From assembly GCA_003132105.1 (NCBI GenBank), contig PKWS01000125.1:1-19953 (forward strand): 19,953 nucleotides of DNA, written 5' to 3'. Position numbers and translations under genes: made by a program. The DNA comes from Desulfosporosinus sp. GTDB taxonomy: Bacteria > Bacillota > Desulfitobacteriia > Desulfitobacteriales > Desulfitobacteriaceae. Below, in pieces: positions 7,596 to 15,395 of the stretch (position 1 is its first letter; each line of letters opens with the position of its first letter). The notes below the pieces were generated by a model. It was not told the origin of the DNA and did no database searches. It was given only the letters and a program-made list of their open reading frames with translations.

Positions 7596-8264
7596 ATGCG
7601 AGTAGACGTTGAAGATGAAGCAAGAAATCTCCATCCCGACGAGAAAAAGTCTCTTATCCTTCAAATTTTCGCTTCACTGGATCCCGAAAATCAATCAGAG
7701 CTTTTGAAAACCCTCAAAATACCCGCCTACCAAAAGAAGTGCAGTGATTTTCATAACCTTTATTCGTGGCGACAGATGGCTGACGATGACCTTGCGGTGG
7801 CACGGATGGATAACGTTCCCGCGTTTATCAGGTGTTTCCACGCTCAGCAAGCACTCGAAAAGATGCTGAAAGCAGCCCTTGTTGTTACAGCGGGCACCTT
7901 CCAGGGGATCTCCAAGAAGCTTCTGGCTGAGCGGGATAAGCACCCCAAGCGCCATCAGACATTTGCGGACGCGAAGTGTGCCTGGGAAATCGATATAAAT
8001 TTTCCTATAACCCATGATTTAGTAAAGTTGTGGAAGATGCTGCACAAGCTCGACTCTCAGAATTTTGCTGTATTGACGGAAGAACAAAGGCAGCTGTTCG
8101 CAGAAATCGCGAAATATGCAGCCTATTACCGCTACCCTCATTTTTCCTCCGCCGCTGGAGACCATGTCAGCTTTGTTCCTGTAGAGAACGTTCCCAAAAT
8201 AGTTCAAGTGGCAGAAGTACTCTGCGACCGCCTTTTCAGTCACATAGTCTCACAGACTAGCTGA
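7596..8264 (+). CDS. HEPN-domain protein, last gene of the CBASS-like operon
   Basis: This 222-residue protein has a HEPN domain after an N-terminal segment of about 60 residues that I do not recognise. Family marks are FHAQQALEKMLKAAL (about 81-95), the HDL motif in PITHDLVKLWKML (137-149), and YYRYP (177-181), which resembles the ARYP motif of HEPN proteins paired with nucleotidyltransferases. The RX4-6H catalytic motif of RNase HEPNs is not evident at the expected place, so it may bind rather than cut RNA or nucleotides. ATG 7596 follows AAGGAG closely, 62 bases after the CD-NTase stop and on the same strand. A strong hairpin ends the operon. It could be a partner of the nucleotidyltransferase, as in MNT/HEPN antitoxin-toxin pairs, or an extra CBASS component. 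Confidence 0.75.
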   Translation: MRVDVEDEARNLHPDEKKSLILQIFASLDPENQSELLKTLKIPAYQKKCSDFHNLYSWRQMADDDLAVARMDNVPAFIRCFHAQQALEKMLKAALVVTAGTFQGISKKLLAERDKHPKRHQTFADAKCAWEIDINFPITHDLVKLWKMLHKLDSQNFAVLTEEQRQLFAEIAKYAAYYRYPHFSSAAGDHVSFVPVENVPKIVQVAEVLCDRLFSHIVSQTS

Positions 8265-8275
8265 GTGCCTTGTGC

Positions 8276-8335
8276 GCCTATGCCCAGTATACCAGCATGC
8301 TGTTTTCCTGGCATACTGGTATACTGGGCATAGGC
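8276..8335. terminator. Long perfect-type hairpin after the CBASS-like operon
   Basis: A 25-bp arm starting GCCTATGCCCAGTATACCAG (8276) is mirrored by an arm ending at 8335, with one C/T difference that gives a G-U-type pair and a 10-base loop TGTTTTCCTG. It begins 12 bases after the HEPN stop. No T run follows, so it could be a terminator of weak type, an mRNA 3' stabiliser or a mobile-element relic. Confidence 0.5.
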
Positions 8336-9310
8336 TAAGACTTCAAATTACATAGAATCTTTATCCAAATAAAAAACCTGCTCTTATTTCATTCTCTTCC
8401 CGATCGGAATCTCCGACTAACTAGTTGCTGTGCAGCGGGCCTCCCTCGAGAACTTTTTAGCCATTCCCTCCTCCATACAATAGGCATACGTAAAAATGTC
8501 TGCTTGCCTCTGATTTTAGCGTACGTTAAACTGCCCGTTTTTGGTACGCTACACATACAATATTTAGCGAGCCAAGCCTACATTAAATGTGTATGCTTGG
8601 CTCACTAAATTATCTATTGCTAAGCTCACATTTTACTGATATGTTAAGCGTACGGTTTGTATACTGCTTGGCATACACTGTTATGTTGTGGCTACAGTTT
8701 TGTAGTTAAAATGACCACCCTTCACATAACAATAGACTCCGTGACAAAACACCTTCTCGAAAATAGCCGTTTTTGAGATTCTCAGTTTTTTTCAGAATAA
8801 TCCTGATTTACAGGGGTTCTCTGGTTCTTGAAAACCATTCTTGAAATGTCCCGAGGGATTTTAGGAGTGTAGGTGGGTGTTTTTGACTAAAACCCCGAAA
8901 GGTCAATTTTGGACGAATAACCTAATTGTTTAGGCTTGTTAGCGCGGTATCTTCCAAACGTTATCAATCGATTGATCATTAGCTAATCTCTATGGATTTG
9001 CAATAACTGTTCATCCTCCGAAATTGTAAAATCAGCCCAATGGTGGCCCTTGCGATATGCCTGGGTATTCCCGCCATGCTCCTAAGATAGGGGTAACCCC
9101 AGCATTCCTGCAATGAGGGGCCATCTGTAGAGCGATTATACGCGTCCGAAGTTTTTTTTATTTGCTTGCCCGGCGGGGCAAGCCGTGAGATACCCGTCAT
9201 CACGCACCACTGGGCCCAAATACGGGAAACGAAGACTTATGGATTTGATCGTACTCTTTTCATTTATCTGGGCCGTAGTAAATAACTGGGCGGGATAGAC
9301 GCCCCACCGA
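8336..9310. other. Non-coding stretch between the convergent operons, rich in inverted repeats
   Basis: No convincing gene lies here. Visible structures are an 8-bp inverted repeat TAGCGTAC/GTACGCTA (8517-8551), a 47-base hairpin with arms TTTAGCGAGCCAAGC and GCTTGGCTCACTAAA (8563-8609), a small hairpin CTACA/TGTAG (8692-8705), a perfect 14-bp palindrome ATCAATCGATTGAT (8963-8976) and a perfect stem GCTTGCCC/GGGCAAGC (9164-9183). The words GCATAC, GTATGC and GCGTACG recur between 8480 and 8680. Confidence 0.5.
8563..8609. repeat. 47-base hairpin/inverted repeat
   Basis: TTTAGCGAGCCAAGC and GCTTGGCTCACTAAA form a 15-bp stem with one C/T difference. The loop contains a further inner pairing, ACAT with ATGT. 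AT-rich DNA surrounds it. It could be a structured RNA element or a dimer binding site. Confidence 0.5.
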
Positions 9311-10153
9311 CTATGGGTCGGCACCATCCCATGGTTGAGTGGCTCCCGTCTCATTGTGAATTAACACCTGAACTGATGATGCCTCTTTGTAAAGGTGGAC
9401 CATCGGTTGAATAACTTGGAGTAAGTGTTTTTCTTTTTTGTTTAATACCTCTTTGCTACCAGAAATTTGCATTCGATTCAGAATAAAAGCTGCAAAGTCA
9501 GCCAATTGTATCAAAAAGATGCTTTTAGATGAGGCAAAACAAACTTTATCTCCATCAAACTCAGGGCCGAAAATTGGCAGTGATTGCAACCCGACTCCGT
9601 TTTTCTTCCATCCTTCATCTACAAAAACATGCGCTGTTCCAGGTTCCGAGATTTGAAGACTGCGAATATGCATTTTTACCCTCTGCAATAGAAAGAAAAG
9701 AGCAGCGTCTTCGGTTTTATTGAAGTTAAATATTGAAAGCTTAGCTGGAAGATTAAATTTGTCCCTCCATTCTGGCAGCTGTGCTGGTTCAAATGACTGA
9801 ACAAATATTGGAAAGTCGAATGCTCCGAACGCTTTTGCTATTGTGCCGATAATGCTCAGCCGCACTTCCCATTCTATTTTTTTGAACTCACCGTTCCCGC
9901 CATAGACATCAGTAAAATGAAGTTCAGAGATCTGAAATCTTCTTTTTAGTCCCGCTAGGAGAGAAGCAAATGAGGAGTATGTTACCGGGACTTGCGAAGG
10001 AGGGATAACTACTCCAACATAAGTCTTCCTATCTGTTGGTAATAGCTTGTATCCCAGGCCACTTGGACTTCCGGTATCGTCAACGAAAACGCCGTAGTGA
10101 GTTCCGTTGCGGAGCTCATCAATAAAATCCTGATAACGTAGCTGTTTTTCCAT
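9311..10153 (-). CDS. DUF3800-type protein, second gene of the SIR2-fusion operon
   Basis: This 280-residue protein fits the DUF3800 family, which is predicted to have an RNase H-like fold and is frequent in mobile and defence loci. The supporting motifs are the opening FVDDTG strand (23-28), ISELHFTD (75-82), HVFVDEGW (175-182) and the closing LIQLADFAAFILNR (214-227). Conserved acidic residues at Asp25/Asp26, Asp82, Asp179/Glu180 and Asp219 could form a metal site, which is inference. The ATG at 10153 lies 22 bases downstream of the SIR2-fusion stop on the same strand, so both are likely on one transcript. It may act as a nuclease partner of the fusion protein, or as an independent cargo gene. 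Start and reading frame are clear; the molecular function is not established. Confidence 0.75.
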   Translation of the reverse strand: MEKQLRYQDFIDELRNGTHYGVFVDDTGSPSGLGYKLLPTDRKTYVGVVIPPSQVPVTYSSFASLLAGLKRRFQISELHFTDVYGGNGEFKKIEWEVRLSIIGTIAKAFGAFDFPIFVQSFEPAQLPEWRDKFNLPAKLSIFNFNKTEDAALFFLLQRVKMHIRSLQISEPGTAHVFVDEGWKKNGVGLQSLPIFGPEFDGDKVCFASSKSIFLIQLADFAAFILNRMQISGSKEVLNKKEKHLLQVIQPMVHLYKEASSVQVLIHNETGATQPWDGADP

Positions 10154-10175
10154 TCGATTGACCTCAGCAAATGAG

Positions 10176-11834
10176 TTATCCGGCAGCCGTGTGCTGTCCG
10201 GTTGAACGAAGGGCTAGATTCGCCTCGCGGACCTTAGAGATGACTTTCGACGTGTCGCGAACGATCGCCCGAGCATTCTGAGCAGTTACGTCGTCTTGCG
10301 CATGAGCTAGCTTGTTCCGAACTGTCACATGTCGCCGAATCTCTTTGAAATCCTCCGGGGAAATTACTTCCTTCGAATGAGCGAATTCGAGGAGCCTTAT
10401 TAGCGAAGACCGGGCCGCGAAGGTCTCCAAGCCATAGAACTCGAATATTTGCCGCAATTCGTGCTCTAGCAACGAAAAGACAGCGATGACTGCCGCTCGG
10501 AACTCCTTTTTTGCAAGAAGACGAGAAGGCTCGTCCTCAAGAGTAGGGGACAGCCTTTCAAAGGCAATGGCGAAAGCTCCTTCGAGGGTCTTTAGAAATT
10601 CTGAAGACTCATCGTCCAAAGTTAGCGGCCGCCGAATGACTAAATGCTGGGAGAGATCAAATGGTACGCTTGTCTGATCGTCGGCAATGAGAATGAGAGG
10701 CTTTGATAGTCCTTCCTTCGAGATGACCATGCCGACCTCGAAAACCGTGTTCGGCGAACTTAGGTCCGCGACTACTAGCGCAGATCTTTCGATTAGTGCG
10801 TACACCTTCGCCATCATGTTGTCGCCAGGTGCGACTACCTCTGCCGCCATGACAGGACTGAAGCCGTATCTTTCAGCGATTGGATAGACCCTCGACTTGT
10901 ACAGGGCCGCATACCGCGTAGGCACCGAGAAGAACGCAAGGCGACTCTGCGCAATCGGTGGAAGCGAAAGCTCGGCTTGTGGCTCCGACTCCGTGGATGT
11001 GCTGAGGGAAATGAGGTTTGAGGTCCAGTATTCCAACAATTCTCGGAATGCTGATTCTAGCGTCTCAGCATATGTTCGACTCGATGTCTTCGGTAAATTA
11101 ATGACTTTGACCCCTCGCCGCTCGTATCGCGAGACAACGTGCGATGCTGCACCAACTTGTAAAACGTATGCTGGACGACGAAGTCCTCCTAGGCGATCCT
11201 TAACGATCGACCATATTTGACGGAAATCAGGATCGTCTAAGCTGTAGCCAATAAATAGTGCAGTGTGATCAATGAGTAGGCTGGACAGGTGCGTTGCTAG
11301 AAGCGGTAGATTGCCCAAAAATGAGTCGTAGTCTTCTTCGGTGACCACAAGTCGATTTGGATGATGTAAATCTCCATGCAGTTTTAGCAGCCGGACCCCC
11401 GCTTGCGGGTCACCGACTGCGAGTTGGTCTTCAGATATCAATGGTATGCAATACCTGTTGAGCTTGGCATATGCTTGTTCGAGCAAGAAGTCGAAGTTAG
11501 TCGTTACAACTCGCTCAAATGGCAGTCTGCAAAATTGTTCGTGCGGCTTTGCCGGTTGGATTGCTGTGACCAGCAGAGACGATGCGAGGAACTCGACCAA
11601 CTTGACGCGTGAGAACTCGTGCGCGTATGCCGAGAGCGCCTCAAGGGGGGTCGTGTATTGATACTCAGGCAGCGTAGCCGCTACTTTCTTGCCAAGGCCG
11701 ACCCAGTCGAGCATCTTCTTGCCTGGGGGTATCCTAGCGTTGAGAGAGAAGCCCGCGCCCACGAAAGGCAGACAGCGGCCTTGCACCATGTCCTCAAGAA
11801 ACGGAACTGGAAAATGAGCCAGATATTCAGCCAC
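10176..11834 (-). CDS. SIR2 / nucleoside-deoxyribosyltransferase-like / HEPN fusion, candidate anti-phage effector
   Basis: This 552-residue protein joins three domains. First is a SIR2-like NAD+-binding domain (about 15-265) with GAGFS (26-30), TTNFD (111-115, Asn113), KLHGD (151-155, His153) and GYSLDDPDF (196-204). The Asn and His sit where SIR2-family NADases of defence systems have their catalytic pair. Second is a Rossmann-like domain (about 300-425) whose VADLSSPNTVFEVG segment (355-368) resembles nucleoside 2-deoxyribosyltransferase/TIR-like sensor domains. Third is a helical C-terminal domain (about 435-540) with RNKLAH (506-511), an RX4H motif as in HEPN RNases. The start is GTG 11834 with AAGGAG upstream. 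Known SIR2 effectors deplete NAD+ on phage sensing, so a similar role is inferred. The DUF3800 gene follows 22 bases later. I do not recognise this exact architecture as a named system. Confidence 0.85.
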   Translation of the reverse strand: MAEYLAHFPVPFLEDMVQGRCLPFVGAGFSLNARIPPGKKMLDWVGLGKKVAATLPEYQYTTPLEALSAYAHEFSRVKLVEFLASSLLVTAIQPAKPHEQFCRLPFERVVTTNFDFLLEQAYAKLNRYCIPLISEDQLAVGDPQAGVRLLKLHGDLHHPNRLVVTEEDYDSFLGNLPLLATHLSSLLIDHTALFIGYSLDDPDFRQIWSIVKDRLGGLRRPAYVLQVGAASHVVSRYERRGVKVINLPKTSSRTYAETLESAFRELLEYWTSNLISLSTSTESEPQAELSLPPIAQSRLAFFSVPTRYAALYKSRVYPIAERYGFSPVMAAEVVAPGDNMMAKVYALIERSALVVADLSSPNTVFEVGMVISKEGLSKPLILIADDQTSVPFDLSQHLVIRRPLTLDDESSEFLKTLEGAFAIAFERLSPTLEDEPSRLLAKKEFRAAVIAVFSLLEHELRQIFEFYGLETFAARSSLIRLLEFAHSKEVISPEDFKEIRRHVTVRNKLAHAQDDVTAQNARAIVRDTSKVISKVREANLALRSTGQHTAAG

Positions 11835-11860
11835 TTTGGAGTCTCCTTATGAAACTAACG

Positions 11861-11894
11861 GTCCAGGGAGAGACCACAGCGGTCATCCCTGGAC
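11861..11894 (-). promoter_or_regulatory. Leader hairpin upstream of the SIR2-fusion gene
   Basis: GTCCAGGGA and TCCCTGGAC form a perfect 9-bp stem, with an inner GACC/GGTC stem. It lies 26 bases upstream of the GTG start, inside the expected untranslated leader. There is no T run towards the gene, so an operator or an RNA control element is more likely than a terminator. Confidence 0.4.
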
Positions 11895-12009
11895 TTTGGC
11901 ATTCTATTTGTCGCCTTATCAAGGTATCAACATTTAGTCCTACCCCCACAGCCCCCCTCACATCCTGGCGTATTATGTATAAATTAATTTTCTATGTTTC
12001 TTGCAGACA

Positions 12010-12879
12010 TTAGTTGATCCTAGGGGAATAAAGTGATTTAAGCTGTGTAGCCATTTCATACAGTGGATCGTGTTCATCAGGATAAAGAGCGGGGTATTTA
12101 ATCTCTGGGAAATCTACTCCATTCCAGAAGGTCTGGGGGTTGAATCTAAACTTTGCGATAAGACGGCGCCCAAAGTCTATCTCATATGCCGGATAGTGAA
12201 TTTTTTGGCCAAAATCAGGCATATCCGGATATTCACCTAACAAGTAGCCTTCTTGAATATGCGGACGCACAGCGTATGAAGGGCATGCACTCGACAGTCG
12301 GATGATCTGTATTCCGGCCTCTGCACTTGCGGTAACTGAGCCGCTAATGTTTGGAACACCGAGTACGTAAAGATATGCATTAGTGACGTTATTTAGTGAA
12401 GCAAACGATGCAGCGACACGAAGAGAATGCGTGACGTCCAGCAATGGTGTATAGCAAATCTCATAGTGTTGCAAAATCGTCCATCGTAATATTCGATGCC
12501 TTTTAAGTTTCAAGCTCCCGGCAGGATCAAGGCGAAGCTGATAACTATCAACCAGGCCATGCTCTGCTTCCGCTAGAGTTTGAAATCTCTGCGAAAGTAA
12601 CGGTTCATCAGGAACTATTGATAGTCCCGCTCGGGGACGAAAAAGAGATGGTTTAAGGGTCGAATTTCCCATCGAGTTTTTGTAGTCATTGCTCTGACCT
12701 CGAAACAGCAGAACATGTTCAGGATTTTTGTATTGCAAAGCCGCAACTTTTCTTGCCAAGTCAATATAGCTAGTTACAATGTGCCCAGGATCTTTTCTGA
12801 CAAGCTTATTTGTGGCCTTCTGCATGTCAGTTGTCGCTTCAAAAAAAGACCAGATCTTGCTCCTTCCGATTGTTTCCAT
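12010..12879 (-). CDS. FRG-domain protein
   Basis: This 289-residue protein carries the FRG domain, named after its conserved Phe-Arg-Gly. Visible marks are LLFRGQSNDY (57-66), ILQHYEICYTPLLDVTHSLR (135-154) and AASFAS (156-161), in the usual order and spacing. The biochemical role of FRG proteins is not settled. They are common near toxins, restriction genes and other defence genes. The start is ATG 12879 with the purine-rich GTGAGGAAAT directly upstream. It is on the same strand as the SIR2 fusion but ends 175 bases before it, with a hairpin between, so it probably has its own expression. No signal peptide or membrane segment is seen. Confidence 0.82.
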   Translation of the reverse strand: METIGRSKIWSFFEATTDMQKATNKLVRKDPGHIVTSYIDLARKVAALQYKNPEHVLLFRGQSNDYKNSMGNSTLKPSLFRPRAGLSIVPDEPLLSQRFQTLAEAEHGLVDSYQLRLDPAGSLKLKRHRILRWTILQHYEICYTPLLDVTHSLRVAASFASLNNVTNAYLYVLGVPNISGSVTASAEAGIQIIRLSSACPSYAVRPHIQEGYLLGEYPDMPDFGQKIHYPAYEIDFGRRLIAKFRFNPQTFWNGVDFPEIKYPALYPDEHDPLYEMATQLKSLYSPRIN

Positions 12880-13069
12880 ATTTCCTCACCTAGCCTCTTC
12901 ATATTGTGCGTACTGTATTCCACGTCAGCAGTCTCATAGTTGCTAAGCTGAAGAGGAGGCCTAATGTCTCCAGTACCCTCATATTATCAAGGCCGCTGAC
13001 CACACGCCCTCTCCAACTTGAAGTCAACGCGGCTCGGTTTTTAAAAATCCCCAATAATTTCGTACTATA
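12880..13069. other. Short non-coding spacer
   Basis: No gene or motif that I can support; the short open frames here lack start signals and known motifs. Confidence 0.4.
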
Positions 13070-13280
13070 TTACGACTCTTGGTTCAAGTCAAAGGGGAAT
13101 AGCCATGCCTCGCGGGCCAGGCAGCCTTTCCTTTCGATAAAGACCCGGTCTTTACTCCTCAGCACCTTGGTCACGACCGTTTTAAGGTTGTCGTAGATTC
13201 CGCGTCTGCATAAACCGCCATAAAATTCGAAGGCACGGATAAAGGACTGCAAATCCTTTATCTCACCCCAACTAGGGGAA
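13070..13280 (-). pseudogene. istA: IS21-family transposase IstA fragment
   Basis: The frame reads WGEIKDLQSFIRAFEFYGG, then RRGIYDNLKTVVTKVL and KDRVF. This matches the middle of the IstA catalytic (DDE) domain, in particular the strand with the second Asp in IYDNLKT. After RVF the sequence departs from the family and stops at 13070. Both the N-terminal HTH part and the C-terminal part are missing, and no istB follows. The fragment lies just 3' of the group II intron on the same strand, so the intron may have landed in or beside this dead element. TTG at 13252 is not a credible native start. Confidence 0.7.
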
Positions 13281-13282
13281 CC

Positions 13283-13315
13283 ATGGTCCGGCAGCGGATT
13301 CAGTCTACTGCCGGA
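13283..13315. repeat. 10-bp inverted repeat beside the intron
   Basis: GGTCCGGCAG and CTGCCGGACC are perfectly complementary with a 13-base loop. It lies within 15 bases of the inferred 3' intron boundary, in the downstream exon. It could be a terminator-like stem or part of the host sequence recognised at insertion. Confidence 0.4.
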
Positions 13316-13437
13316 CCTTGCCTACATGGGTAGAGTAGAGAACAGGTTCAGCTATTCCTAGGTCGGGGTATGCGTGCCCGTCACTTTCGTTAGACGAGGA
13401 TATCCTTACCTGATAGCCAGCCCCTGCCCTCCCTCAT

Positions 13438-13472
13438 CAAACCGTGCATGCGGTTCTCCCGCACACGGCTTT
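13438..13472 (-). ncRNA. Group II intron domain V
   Basis: This is the catalytic hairpin of the intron: AGCCGTG pairs with CACGGTT and GCGG with CCGC, separated by the GAGAA-type tetraloop and the usual two-base bulge. It lies just downstream of the maturase stop, as in standard group II introns. Confidence 0.8.
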
Positions 13473-13485
13473 CCGATGTTCTTCA

Positions 13486-14910
13486 CTACAAGGCATGCGC
13501 TTTCTTCCAACCGGCTGACGTCGGCACTTTGTACAGGCCAAACTTCTCATACAGCGACCCGCGGGGAAACTTGGCGTACCCTGCTTTCCAACCCTTGAGC
13601 TTATGCCGCTTGCGCAGGTGTGTTGTCAGCCGATGCTCAACATGGCGTCTAACCTGAACCAGCGATTTGCTGCTATTGCGATAGTGGAAATATCCAGACC
13701 ACCCTCTAACTGTAGAGTTGACTTCGTTCACTATCCGCTCAATGGGCAAGAGCGTCCTCTCTCTTTTGGTGAGTTCGGTAACCCGATCTCTTATGGTTTG
13801 CAGGGATTTCTTCGAGGGCTGAACATGGGGATAATAGTTGCCCGTTTTCTGACCCTTGCCCATCCAGATGGAGAATCCTAGGAAGTCGAACTTGCCGGTG
13901 AAGGTATTGACTGTTTCCGTCTTACCTTCATTTAGGGCGAGCCCCAACCGTTCCAGAACATCCCGTAACACCGACATGGCCTTCTCCGCCTTGCATCTGC
14001 GGCACAATATGACAATGTCGTCCACATAGCGGACAATTCTGGCGCTCAACCGCTGTTGTAGATTGTTTCGCTCCCAAATCCTGTCCAGAATATGCAGATA
14101 GAGATTGGACAAAAGCGGTGATATTACGCCACCTTGCGGGGTTCCTTTGCGGTTACCCTTTCCGCCGCCGATATTCCGCTTCTTGCCGTCCTTGTCCTTT
14201 TCCATGATCGGAGCCTTCAGCCACATTTGGATGAGGTGCAAGATTGCACCGTCACAGACGCGCTCGGCTACGGTTGCCATGAGGTTGGAGTGTGGAATGG
14301 TATCGAAGTATTTGGAGAGATCGGCATCGATGACTTCGGTATGCCCGGTAAACATGGCATCCGTTACTGCATCGACTGCGTCATGGGCTGACTTCTTCGG
14401 TCTGAATCCGTACGAGGTTGCGCAGAAATCAGCCTCAAAGATCGGCTCGATGACCAGTTTTGCTGCCATCTGAGCCACACGATCGCGGATAGTGGGAATT
14501 CCTAAAGCGCGCTGACTGCCATCGCTCTTCGGTATCATCACCCTTTTCACCGCATCGGGTTTATACGTCTTGTTCCTCAGTGCTTCTTCCAGTTCCGCAA
14601 TAAACGCGGCTACCCCCTCGTTTGCATCGATGCCCTCGAAGGTTACACCATCAATACCGGCGCTCCCTTTGTTGGAACGGACAAGCTGGTAGGCGTGACT
14701 GAGGATGTCAGCCCGGTACACCTTGTCATACAAGGCATAGAAGCGGCAGGTTGGATCCTGCTTGGCCTTGCAGTAGAGCTTCCTCTGTAGCGTCCTGATT
14801 GTAGCTGGGGTTGTTAGCATAGATGCAATCCCCTCTCCTCCGCTCGTTGGTTGCGTGAACAAAGTAGGGTCCCTTCCCTCAGGCTGGGTTATGTTGTCCC
14901 ATGCCATCAA
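13486..14910 (-). CDS. ltrA: Group II intron reverse transcriptase/maturase
   Basis: This 474-residue intron-encoded protein helps its RNA fold and splice and copies it into DNA during mobility. RT blocks are in order: SAGIDGVTFE (83-92), KRVMIPKSDG (122-131), IRDRVAQ (141-147), SYGFRPKKSAHDAV (166-179), VIDADLSKYFD (193-203), GTPQGGVISPLLSNLYL (256-272) and the catalytic box YVDD (295-298). The maturase domain X is present (VRGWSGYFHYRNSSKSL). The protein ends after a basic tail without the C-terminal HNH endonuclease domain, so it would use an endonuclease-free mobility route. The start is uncertain: ATG at 14910 is used, but ATG 14907 or the internal start at Met31 (about 14820) is possible. 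The catalytic residues are intact. Confidence 0.93.
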   Translation of the reverse strand: MMAWDNITQPEGRDPTLFTQPTSGGEGIASMLTTPATIRTLQRKLYCKAKQDPTCRFYALYDKVYRADILSHAYQLVRSNKGSAGIDGVTFEGIDANEGVAAFIAELEEALRNKTYKPDAVKRVMIPKSDGSQRALGIPTIRDRVAQMAAKLVIEPIFEADFCATSYGFRPKKSAHDAVDAVTDAMFTGHTEVIDADLSKYFDTIPHSNLMATVAERVCDGAILHLIQMWLKAPIMEKDKDGKKRNIGGGKGNRKGTPQGGVISPLLSNLYLHILDRIWERNNLQQRLSARIVRYVDDIVILCRRCKAEKAMSVLRDVLERLGLALNEGKTETVNTFTGKFDFLGFSIWMGKGQKTGNYYPHVQPSKKSLQTIRDRVTELTKRERTLLPIERIVNEVNSTVRGWSGYFHYRNSSKSLVQVRRHVEHRLTTHLRKRHKLKGWKAGYAKFPRGSLYEKFGLYKVPTSAGWKKAHAL

Positions 14911-15395
14911 GCAGTACTTTGGACCCCTCCGACTCCCGATACGGCCCGCCGCGATTTCGTTGCCTTATACGCGACAGTTGATGACCTCAACATCACCGCA
15001 CCGGGTCTCCAGCACTGGACTACGCCACTTCCGCAACATGCCATCCCTGCTACCCCGGAAGATCACATGGGCCGCTTCCGTTATCTGAGCTCATGTGCAA
15101 CGGCCTTCCCCATTTTACCACTGGGTCGGCATCTCCAACTGTTGTAACGGGGCTACGTGTAGTTTCACTTTCGTTACGGCCTGCTGCTTTGCCAATTGGG
15201 AACTTACGACCCCTTGTTGCCAAGACGCCGCTCCCTTGAGCTACCGGGGTGAATCGGACAATTCCCCGGACGGGACTTTAACCCGCAAGATGACGCAGTT
15301 GTTACTGCGTACGGGAACCCCAACATTGATGCAACCAGGGGCCATGTGCTACCCGACCCCACTCGCGGATTAGCAATAATCCACCGCAATCTCCA

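Larger units (their letters stand above)
13330..15362 (-). mobile_element. Group II intron, about 2.0 kb, apparently full length
   Basis: On the minus strand the inferred 5' end is GTGGGGTCGG (from 15362), fitting the GUGNG consensus. The reverse transcriptase ORF lies in the middle, where domain IV is expected. Domain V is clear at about 13438-13472: AGCCGTGTGCGG, then GAGAACCGCATGCACGGTTT, containing the AGC catalytic triad. A domain VI-like stretch leads to CTACTCTAC at about 13330, matching the common 3' end ending in AC. Exact ends are estimates. Just upstream of the 5' junction is a stem GTGGATTA/TAATCCGC, which resembles the stem-loop targets used by some introns. ORF and catalytic RNA both look intact. 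Confidence 0.82.

Noticed and set aside
9164..9183. Perfect GCTTGCCC/GGGCAAGC stem as a terminator
   Set aside because: The T run lies before the stem on the plus strand and appears as an A run after it on the minus strand, so it fits no terminator orientation.
9136..9354. Minus-strand 72-residue open frame overlapping the end of the DUF3800 gene
   Set aside because: It overlaps a well-supported gene in another frame, has no ribosome-binding site and contains a hairpin sequence; treated as chance.
12906..13196. Plus-strand 96-residue open frame
   Set aside because: It overlaps the istA fragment on the opposite strand and has no ribosome-binding site or recognisable motif.
13486..14910. Reverse transcriptase of a retron or other defence RT
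   Set aside because: The maturase X domain, the GTPQGG/YVDD pattern and domain V directly downstream identify a group II intron protein; no msr/msd-like RNA sits next to it.
14851..15373. Plus-strand open frames opposite the intron 5' part
   Set aside because: They lie antisense to the structured RNA of intron domains I-III and show no protein family features.
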